Shown: in pieces, positions 15,567-22,785 of the stretch
Layout of the letters: each line of letters begins with the position of its first letter
How positions within the stretch are numbered: the stretch's first letter is position 1
DNA from: JAPLUA01 sp964625855
Lineage (GTDB): Bacteria; Verrucomicrobiota; Verrucomicrobiia; Limisphaerales; UBA8199
Assembly (NCBI GenBank): GCA_964625855.1
Contig: CAZVFC010000012.1
Location: forward strand, 62,001-126,000
DNA length: 64,000 nt
Direction of reading: 5' to 3'
The notes under the pieces: generated by a model
Database searches by the model: none
What the model saw: the letters and a program-made list of their open reading frames with translations, nothing else
What the model was told of the DNA's origin: nothing
Made by a program: the position numbers and the translations under genes

Positions 15567-18512
15567 CTACAGCCCGAAGCGCTGCCTGATCTGTTCGAGC
15601 GCCGGCAGAGGCGGGGGTTGGTCATAGGTCACCTTGCCCAACTCGTTGGTGATGCCAGGCTGGGCCACCAGCCAGGTCTGGAGTTTGTAAGTCCAGGAGC
15701 CTTGGCTCATCGGGATGATCCGTTGCACTTCCACCCGGCGCGGCGGCACGTCCGCGAACTGGAACCGGCCCTGCGCGTCGGTAGTGGTCCGTCCCTGGAT
15801 ATTGATGCGCGGCTCCCCGCGCTGCCAGTCACTCGGCATCGTCAGGCTGAGCTCGACCCCCGCCGCCGGGGTGCCATCGGTTTGCAGCAATACCCCCGCC
15901 AGGCTCGCCCACGGTTTGAGCCGAAGCTTGACGCCATCGCCGCCGCGCTCGACTGACTCCTCAGCCCAGCCTGAGGGGTGCGCTGCGTAAAGCGTCACCC
16001 CATGCGCGCGGATTGGGAAGGAGAACTTGCCGTCCTTGCCGGTGACCTGCTGTCCCTCGCGCTGCCCGTAAGCCCTTAAGGTCCTGCCGCTCAGGCCAAG
16101 CTGCTCCTGGCTGGCGGCATAATGCACCGTCGCCCCCTCTGCGGGCTTGCCGTCGGGTAGCAGGACAACGCCGTTCGGCCCTTCGCCGCTTTTGAGGCGG
16201 ATGACGAGGCTGGTGTTGTTGGTAGGAATCGGGTCCGTCTCGAAGGGCCGGTAGCCCTCGGCTTCCACTCGCAGCATCGGGGTGCTGCTGAGCGGGGTGA
16301 AGTCCACGGAGAAGGTGCCATTTGACACGACTTCGCCGCGAGACATCCACCAGAACGGCTGCTCATTCCACGCCACGGTCTTCTTCCCGAATGCTTCGAC
16401 CACCTGGTTGAGGATCGGCTTGGTGGGCCTGGGCCCGGTAGGGACTGGGGGTTTATAACCGGGAACAACCCTGGCCCGGGGGATAGGCTGGCCGGTCTTG
16501 TCGTCCACTACGCGCCCGGCCAGGACGATCGGTGGCGGGCCAGTCTTCTCGGCTCCGGCGATTGGCCGGTTTTGCGGCCAGTCTTGCTGCGGCAATTGCC
16601 CGTTGCCCGAGGCACTCACGTTATACTGCATCTCGCCTTTCTCGATCACCAGGAGCAGGTCCGTCTTGTCTTCCTCCAGCAGCCCGGTCAATTGCCAGGA
16701 GTTCCAGACATCCAGGCTGCGGTTGGCCCCCGCCAGACGCCAGTTCCGCTGGCTCACTGAGACTTCGATCTTCCCTGGGGATAACCCGTCCACGGTAAAC
16801 GCTCCCGCCTCGTCCACTGCCGAGGCTTGTGAGTCCCAGGCAGAGTCGTGGCCAACCCGGAGCTTGAGCCCTTTGGGCAGCGGCTCACCGTGGCGGGTTT
16901 GCACCTTGCCTGCCAGGCGCAACCCCGGCACCACCGCGACGTCGCCCACGTCCGTCGTCTCCCCGTGATCGGAGCTTTGGACCAGCGTGGGCGGGATCGC
17001 GCCGTGCTGCTTGAGTGAGGCCATAAGGCCGTAGAAATACCAGGCCGTGTTCGGCGGCAGATGGTTGAACGCAAAGGTGCCGTCCCCAGCCGCGGTCGTC
17101 TCGTGGTGCCCGGCGAACACCTCGGAACTGCGATCCTTGCCTGAGACGCCGACACGCACGCCGGCCAGCGGTTTGCCGTCTTTGAGGACCCGCCCGCGCA
17201 CCACCGCACCGACGCCAAGCTCGATCGTGGTTACATCGTTCGTGACGTGCAGCCACACACTGGCCGGGGCCAGGCCCGCCGCGTGGATTTCCACCTGAAC
17301 GCGTGTGAACGGCTTGTTGCGTGAGAGGGTAAACTCGCCATTTGTATTCGAGAGCAGTTGCTCGGGGAAGCCGTGAGATCCGCCCCAACTCGTTGAGCCC
17401 GGCGTCTCGGAAATGCCCTGGGGTTCGACTGATGCCCAGGCCACCGGCTTGCCCTGCGGACCGATGAGACGGGCGCGAGCGGCGTACTTGCCGGCGCTGC
17501 TCGCAGAAGGTGTGGGCGCGAGCCGAACCTGGATGGGGTCGGATTTCGGGTCGGCGCCGCCATACGGAAACGGCTCAAAGCCGTCGGCGGCAACCAGCAG
17601 GCGATACAGCTTGTCGTCTGGCAAGGGTGGCAAGGTGAAGCGGCCATCCTCGCCGCTCCTGGCCTCGATGCCAATGAACGGGCCTTCGTTGGCGGATTGA
17701 CTGTAACTGGTATTGAAGTCCCGCACCCCAATCACCCTCACCAGCGCGCCGGCGATCGGCTTCCCGTCCTTGTCCTGCACTGTGCCCTCGCCGCGGACCA
17801 GTTCGCCCGAGCGAGGCCGAAGGTCGGGATAAGGGCTCCTCGGAGCCGGCTGCGTGTCCGGCAAGGGCTTGGCGTCGGCGGGCCCGACACTCATGGCTGC
17901 AACCATCAAGCCCGCCGGCTGCCTGGCCGACTCCAACGACAGCGACCTTACCTCCTTCTCAGGCAAGGGGTTGGTCAGCGCCACGTGGAACAGGCGGATG
18001 TAGTCGTCGGTCGTCGCTGCGGGCGAACACTGGGCGCGCCAAACCTCGCGCGCGTTCGGGTCCAGCAAAGGCGCATCCGCCTTGTGCCACGGGCCGAACC
18101 AGTCTCGCACGTGGTCGCCGTAACGCACCTCCAGCGCGGTGTTGGAGCCGTCGGCATAATGCAACTGGAACTTGGCGATCACGGTGCCGTCGGCGGCCCT
18201 CGAGTGCGAGCCGGCAAGCAAGTGCAGCCGCTCAAAGCGTTGGCCCACGGCGATGTCGTTGACGTTGGTCCGCCCCGGTCGGGCGCGCTGGGCGGCATTC
18301 GTCGCGTAGAGGAGGATTACCCCATCAATCTGGAACGGCGTGCCGTCGAGCACCTGCCGTCCGCGCGGCAGCAGCCAATCCGCGTTAATGGTCTCAAACG
18401 GCGACGGCCCGACGTGCGCCTTCAGGTCCAGGGGTTGAGTCTGCCCAGCGCGGAGCGGCAGCGAGAGCACCGCAGCGGCTATCAGCAGTGGAAAGGTCCT
18501 TAGGAGTTGCAT
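15567..18512 (-). CDS. Large exported carboxypeptidase-regulatory-like (beta-sandwich) protein
   Basis: The start at 18512 gives a clean Sec signal peptide (MQLLRTFPLLIAAAVLSLPLRAG) and a 981-residue product. After an N-terminal region of about 200 residues it consists largely of repeated carboxypeptidase-regulatory-like / CNA-B-like beta-sandwiches. Typical strand motifs recur: KPIAGALVRVIG, DGRFTLPPLPDDKLYRLLV, KPLAGVRVGVSG, GTFAFNHLPPNTAWYF, GQPIPRARVVPG and AQGRFQFADVPPRRVEV. There is no protease or hydrolase active site. Such proteins are structural or binding modules of the cell surface. It is monocistronic by appearance and divergent from the pyrophosphatase gene, with the long hairpin repeat in between. 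Confidence 0.8.
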   Translation of the reverse strand: MQLLRTFPLLIAAAVLSLPLRAGQTQPLDLKAHVGPSPFETINADWLLPRGRQVLDGTPFQIDGVILLYATNAAQRARPGRTNVNDIAVGQRFERLHLLAGSHSRAADGTVIAKFQLHYADGSNTALEVRYGDHVRDWFGPWHKADAPLLDPNAREVWRAQCSPAATTDDYIRLFHVALTNPLPEKEVRSLSLESARQPAGLMVAAMSVGPADAKPLPDTQPAPRSPYPDLRPRSGELVRGEGTVQDKDGKPIAGALVRVIGVRDFNTSYSQSANEGPFIGIEARSGEDGRFTLPPLPDDKLYRLLVAADGFEPFPYGGADPKSDPIQVRLAPTPSASSAGKYAARARLIGPQGKPVAWASVEPQGISETPGSTSWGGSHGFPEQLLSNTNGEFTLSRNKPFTRVQVEIHAAGLAPASVWLHVTNDVTTIELGVGAVVRGRVLKDGKPLAGVRVGVSGKDRSSEVFAGHHETTAAGDGTFAFNHLPPNTAWYFYGLMASLKQHGAIPPTLVQSSDHGETTDVGDVAVVPGLRLAGKVQTRHGEPLPKGLKLRVGHDSAWDSQASAVDEAGAFTVDGLSPGKIEVSVSQRNWRLAGANRSLDVWNSWQLTGLLEEDKTDLLLVIEKGEMQYNVSASGNGQLPQQDWPQNRPIAGAEKTGPPPIVLAGRVVDDKTGQPIPRARVVPGYKPPVPTGPRPTKPILNQVVEAFGKKTVAWNEQPFWWMSRGEVVSNGTFSVDFTPLSSTPMLRVEAEGYRPFETDPIPTNNTSLVIRLKSGEGPNGVVLLPDGKPAEGATVHYAASQEQLGLSGRTLRAYGQREGQQVTGKDGKFSFPIRAHGVTLYAAHPSGWAEESVERGGDGVKLRLKPWASLAGVLLQTDGTPAAGVELSLTMPSDWQRGEPRINIQGRTTTDAQGRFQFADVPPRRVEVQRIIPMSQGSWTYKLQTWLVAQPGITNELGKVTYDQPPPLPALEQIRQRFGL

Positions 18513-18745
18513 GAAGCACTCAGGTTGGAACGTCGGCCCCGGCCCGTCAACAGAATCCGCCGACTGCGCCATTCTGGCACAGTCTATACCCTCGAACCAT
18601 CACGAATCCCAGACGCTTGTCCAACGCGCGTGGTGCAAGAGAGAAAGGCTCGCGGGGCCATACATCCCCAGTAAGCCTTCGGCAAACCCGCAGACTCGGG
18701 TTCATTTCGGCCCGAACCGCCTGATTCTCCGGCCCTTCGCGCTGA

Positions 18746-18834
18746 GTACACCGGAGGTACACCGGAGGCACACCGGATGTACAACGGATTGTCCGGTGTA
18801 CCTCCGGTGTGCCTCCGGTGTGCCTCCGGTGTAC
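18746..18834. repeat. Inverted array of 11-bp units forming a 44-bp hairpin
   Basis: Four head-to-tail 11-nt units on the left (tacaccggagg and variants, 18747-18790) are mirrored by four reverse-complement units on the right (tgcctccggtg and variants, 18791-18834). The two 44-nt arms match at about 40 positions and meet with almost no spacer. It lies between divergent genes (exported beta-sandwich protein and pyrophosphatase). It is not a CRISPR: there are no spacers and the units reverse orientation at the centre. It could be a cruciform-forming element, a protein-binding array or a slippage-expanded palindromic repeat. Confidence 0.88.
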
Positions 18835-18947
18835 ACGCTCAGGAAGACGCTCACACCTGGGGTGGGTAAGGGTTGGGAGGTGGTTGCCCCAAAAAAAGTG
18901 TTGGCTTTTCGGAGCCATTTTCTGCAATAGTTCCCGGCTATAAATTT

Positions 18948-21485
18948 ATGAGAAATAACAAATACTGGTTATGGAGTGTCCTTTTGTTTGTTGCGCTTCT
19001 GGCGTCAACGGGCGTTTACGCGAGTGAAGCCGACATCAAGATCCCGCCGCTGGATACGGTGAAATTCAACGGGCTGGCCGGGGTCACCGGCACGGCGCTG
19101 ATGTATCTGGGCCTGGTGATTTGTGTTATCGGAGCCGTGTTCGGCCTGGTGCAGTACAACCAGACCAAGGCCCTCCCGGTGCATGCTTCGATGGGCAACG
19201 TGTCCAACATGATCTGGGAGACCTGCAAAACCTACCTGTTCACCCAAGGTAAATTCCTCGCTATCCTCTGGGGGCTGATTGCCGCCTGCATGATCTACTA
19301 CTTCGGCGTGCTCTCTCACATGGGCGCCCTGGACGTGATCGTCATCCTGCTGGCCTCAATCCTGGGCATCCTGGGCTCTTACGGCGTCGCCTGGTTTGGC
19401 ATCCGCATCAACACGGTGGCCAACTCCCGCGCCGCCTTCTCCGCGCTCAAGGGGAATCCCTTTGCGACCCTGGGCATCCCGCTCCGTTCCGGCATGAGCG
19501 TCGGCCTCTTGCTGGTTGCTGTGGAGCTGTTCTTCATGATCTGCATCCTGGTCTTTCTACCCCGCAACCTCGTCGGCCCCTGCTTCATCGGCTTCGCCAT
19601 CGGTGAATCTCTCGGCGCCTCGGTGCTGCGTATTTGCGGCGGCATCTTCACCAAGATCGCCGATATTGGCTCCGACCTGATGAAGATCGTCTTCAAGCTG
19701 CCCGAGGACGACCCCAAGAACCCTGGCGTGATCGCGGACTGCACCGGTGACAACGCCGGCGACTCGGTCGGGCCGACGGCGGACGGCTTTGAGACCTATG
19801 GCGTGACCGGCGTAGCGCTGATCGCGTTCCTGGCGCTGGCGCTGGCGGCCACCCCCGGCATCGTGGCGACCCTCATCATCTGGATCTTCGTCATGCGCGC
19901 GCTGATGATTGTGACTTCGCTGGCGTCCTACTTCGCCAACCAGGCGTTCAGCAAGGCCAAGTACGGCCACCAAAAGGACTTTGACTTCGAAGCCCCGCTC
20001 ACGCACCTGGTCTGGATCACCTCAGCGGTCTCGATCGCCATCACCTTCATCGCCAGCAAGCTGCTCCTGGGCGACTTCGCGGACGCCGAGGGCAAGCCGC
20101 TTCCCGACCTCTGGTGGGTGCTCTCGATTATCATCAGTTGCGGCACGGTGGCGGGCGCGTTGATTCCCGAGTTTACCAAGGTCTTTGTCAGCACCACGTC
20201 GCGGCACGTGAAGGAAGTGACCAACTGCTCGAAGCATGGCGGGGCATCGCTCAACATTCTGTCGGGCTTCGTGGCGGGCAATTTCTCCGCCTTCTGGATG
20301 GGACTGTGCATCCTGCTGCTGATGTTCGTGTCTTATTACTTCTCCCAGAACGCCGCGCTGCTTTCCATCATGCCCAAGCAATTTGCCTTCGCCGCGCCCA
20401 TCTTCGCGTTCGGCCTGGTGGCCTTCGGCTTCCTGGGCATGGGGCCCGTGACCATTGCGGTGGACAGCTACGGCCCGGTGACCGACAACGCCCAGTCCGT
20501 TTATGAGCTGAGCCAGATCGAAGGCCGCAAGGGCATCCGGGAAGAGATCAAGCGGGATTTCGGATTTGACGCGGACTTTGAGAACGCCAAGTACCAACTC
20601 GAGAAGGGCGACGGCGCGGGCAACACCTTCAAGGCCACCGCCAAGCCGGTGCTCATCGGCACGGCGGTCGTCGGCGCGACGACGATGGTGTTTGGCATCA
20701 TCATCCTGTTGCAGCACATGTTCGAGGCCAACCCCACCTCCGGCGTCTTCAAGCCGGTGGTGGAAGCGCTGAGCATCGTGCAGCCCGAGATCATCCTGGG
20801 CCTCATCATGGGCGGCGCGGTGATCTACTGGTTCACCGGCGCCTCCTGCCAGGCCGTCGTCACGGGGGCCTACCGCGCGGTGGTTTACATCAAGGAGCAC
20901 ATGAAGCTCGATGCCTCCACCGCGTCCGAGAAGGACAGCAAGGAAGTCGTCCGCATCTGCACCGTTTATGCGCAGAAGGGCATGTGGAACATCTTCATCG
21001 TGATCTTCTGCCTGGCGCTGGCGTTGCCGTTCTTTAATCCCTACTTCTTCATCGGTTACCTCGTCGCCATCGCGTTCTTCGGGCTGTTCCAGGCCATCTT
21101 CATGGCCAACGCCGGCGGCGCCTGGGACAATGCCAAGAAGATCGTCGAAGTGGACCTGCGCCAGAAGGGTACCGACCTCCACGCCGCCACCGTCGTCGGT
21201 GACACCGTGGGCGATCCCTTCAAAGACACTTCGTCCGTGGCCATGAACCCGGTGATCAAGTTCACCACCCTGTTCGGCCTGCTGGCAGTGGAAATCGCGG
21301 TGACCATGGAGAGCCAAAGCCTCAAGACCGGCATTGGCGCGTTCTTCTTCCTGGTGGCGCTGATCTTCGTCTATCGGTCGTTCTACTCCATGCGCATTCC
21401 GGAGGAGGACACCGCCGGGACCAACGGCAACCTCGTGCTGCCCCACAAGGTGCATCGGGAAGAAATCCTTGCCGGAAAGAAGTAA
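18948..21485 (+). CDS. hppA: Membrane-bound proton-translocating pyrophosphatase
   Basis: This 845-residue integral membrane enzyme has about 16 helices. It hydrolyses pyrophosphate in the cytoplasm and pumps cations outwards. The substrate-binding signature DCTGDNAGDSVGPTADG starts at D264. A second GDTVGDPFKDTSSVAMNP near the C-terminus completes the active site. At the position that separates the K+-dependent and K+-independent classes (GNT-x-A versus GNT-x-K) it has Lys562 (AGNTFKATAK), pointing to a K+-independent, presumably H+-pumping enzyme. It is longer than the usual 650-770 residues, with an N-terminal signal-like segment (MRNNKYWLWSVLLFVALLAS) and an extra loop around GDFADAEGKPLPDL. 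The start at 18948 is supported by that segment. Confidence 0.95.
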   Translation: MRNNKYWLWSVLLFVALLASTGVYASEADIKIPPLDTVKFNGLAGVTGTALMYLGLVICVIGAVFGLVQYNQTKALPVHASMGNVSNMIWETCKTYLFTQGKFLAILWGLIAACMIYYFGVLSHMGALDVIVILLASILGILGSYGVAWFGIRINTVANSRAAFSALKGNPFATLGIPLRSGMSVGLLLVAVELFFMICILVFLPRNLVGPCFIGFAIGESLGASVLRICGGIFTKIADIGSDLMKIVFKLPEDDPKNPGVIADCTGDNAGDSVGPTADGFETYGVTGVALIAFLALALAATPGIVATLIIWIFVMRALMIVTSLASYFANQAFSKAKYGHQKDFDFEAPLTHLVWITSAVSIAITFIASKLLLGDFADAEGKPLPDLWWVLSIIISCGTVAGALIPEFTKVFVSTTSRHVKEVTNCSKHGGASLNILSGFVAGNFSAFWMGLCILLLMFVSYYFSQNAALLSIMPKQFAFAAPIFAFGLVAFGFLGMGPVTIAVDSYGPVTDNAQSVYELSQIEGRKGIREEIKRDFGFDADFENAKYQLEKGDGAGNTFKATAKPVLIGTAVVGATTMVFGIIILLQHMFEANPTSGVFKPVVEALSIVQPEIILGLIMGGAVIYWFTGASCQAVVTGAYRAVVYIKEHMKLDASTASEKDSKEVVRICTVYAQKGMWNIFIVIFCLALALPFFNPYFFIGYLVAIAFFGLFQAIFMANAGGAWDNAKKIVEVDLRQKGTDLHAATVVGDTVGDPFKDTSSVAMNPVIKFTTLFGLLAVEIAVTMESQSLKTGIGAFFFLVALIFVYRSFYSMRIPEEDTAGTNGNLVLPHKVHREEILAGKK

Positions 21486-21509
21486 TCGGCCACACGGGCT
21501 CTGGCTTGC

Positions 21510-21541
21510 GCGCCCGCCGGGGGTCTTCACCCGGCGGGCGC
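21510..21541 (+). terminator. Strong stem-loop after the pyrophosphatase gene
   Basis: Arms gcgcccgccggg (21510-21521) and cccggcgggcgc (21530-21541) pair perfectly over 12 bp around an 8-nt loop, 25 bp after the stop codon. A short T-stretch (attttt) follows about 12 nt later rather than directly, so it is either an imperfect intrinsic terminator or a 3'-end-stabilising hairpin. Confidence 0.6.
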
Positions 21542-22139
21542 CGGAGTCTGGACATTTTTCGCTGAACTCGGAAATCCGGATCGGGTAGAACCTGGCGGCA
21601 GTGGAACCGATCTGCCTCCAGGGGCGTAGCTCTGGGAGGGCATTATGCTTGCCGTCGGTGAGCCCTGAAGGCCTACATAGCCGCGGGAGCGAAACTGCGG
21701 AGGACAAGAAGTCCACCGCCCATCTGCCCGCCTTTTTCCGCGCCCTGTGCGATCAAAGCCCCTCGAGTGGGGAAAGGGAAGAACTCCTGGCTATCATCTA
21801 GGGGACACGCCGGCCGCCACCGCCTCCAATCGTTTCGGGCCAGACCCGCAGAATCAAGCCTGGCTTGGTTAGCCAAATCGGAAAAGGGATCGGTAGCGAC
21901 GCCTCGCCAAGGCCTCCGCAACCGGAGGGTGATGCCACCACCGTTCTTCCTGCCTGGGCCAACCTCCGGTTTGACGCCTCTCTCAACCACTTGCCAGGAT
22001 CCGAACGTCGGTATCATTAGTGATGCTGCGTCGGCCAGGTGCCGGCCATCGCGATGGTGGAACGCGGGTTCACGGCTCCGGGCTTTAGGATGGAACATTG
22101 ATCGTGGGGGGGGATCCTTTTGCTGAGGCTTGGATATGG
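21542..22139. other. Non-coding or decayed intergenic DNA
   Basis: About 600 bp without a recognisable gene. Open frames exist on both strands but show no domain, no consistent codon bias and no ribosome-binding site. Short self-complementary stretches (for example gcctcgccaaggc near 21902) suggest worn palindromic repeats. Together with the pseudogene that follows, this is a region of gene decay. Confidence 0.5.
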
Positions 22140-22492
22140 GCGGACATGGGGCGCGTTCTACGGGGGTGCTCATGTGGGGCAGCGGCTTGTTGGCGGCAGG
22201 TTTGGCCGCTTCGATCTTGTTGGCCATGCGGGCTATGGTGTTGTTGATGGCGGACAAAAGCACGTGGGAGGAAGCTATGGCCGCGAGCGCCTGTTCTTCC
22301 ACGCGGCGGGAGATTGCATCGAGTTGATCGAAATATGGATCGAGGCCGCTTGTGTCGGCCTGCGAGATGTGTGCGGCGTAACGGCAATGGGCGAAGAACT
22401 TGTTGGCCTTCTTGGTGATGTTGCCGGCGCGAGCTTGGAGGTCGTTCGCGAGGGCGGGCCCTCTCTTGACCGCAGGCGTGGGACTTCGGCAT
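22140..22492 (-). pseudogene. Remnant of a small helical protein gene, frameshifted
   Basis: From an ATG at 22492 the minus strand begins MPKSHACGQ, then the coding signal continues in a different frame as ALANDLQARAGNITKKANKF, YAAHISQADTSGLDPYFDQ, ISRRVEEQALAAIASSHVLL and NNTIARMANKIEAAKPAAN. Residue composition and periodicity look like a real helical protein of about 115 aa. The shift falls between about 22455 and 22485. No stop ends the second frame where the conserved-looking part fades, so the 3' end may also be lost. The family is unknown to me. Confidence 0.45.
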
Positions 22493-22520
22493 CAACGCCT
22501 CCAGCCACTGGCCCGCGAGG

Positions 22521-22580
22521 GTTTGGTGTCACTTTAGGGTGTCCCCCGCCTCCTGACACCTTAAAGGGTGGAAACCAAAC
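22521..22580. repeat. Imperfect inverted repeat upstream of the pseudogene
   Basis: The stretch 22521-22543 (gtttggtgtcactttagggt...) is largely the reverse complement of 22555-22580, with a few gaps. The arms end in gtgtc/gacac around a C-rich centre. It has the same general build as the other palindromic intergenic elements of the window and lies 200 bp upstream of the DUF2961 gene. Confidence 0.5.
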
Positions 22581-22785
22581 AGGTCCGGGGCGCGGAATGA
22601 GAATTCCCGAGCCGCCAAAGGCGGACGTTGACGCAGGCCCGGGCGCGCATACGATGTCAGGCATGAACGTCGCGCGAAAGCCAGTCTCCTTCAGCCGCGG
22701 TGCCCCCCAGAGCCATTCCGTATCACACGTTTCCCCACGACGGGGATCGCTGCCGGGCCGAATGCGCCGCAAGGGCGCAAGCCGA

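Noticed and set aside
18746..18834. CRISPR-like array of short repeats
   Set aside because: The units are 11 nt, contiguous without spacers, and switch orientation in the middle; no cas gene is nearby.
20022..21716. Long open frame on the minus strand opposite the pyrophosphatase gene (564 codons)
   Set aside because: The translation is His/Asp/Glu/Arg-rich shadow sequence. The plus strand is an unmistakable pyrophosphatase.
22120..22785. Upstream extension of the DUF2961 gene
   Set aside because: The in-frame region covers a likely minus-strand pseudogene and a repeat and would bury the signal peptide more than 200 residues inside the protein.
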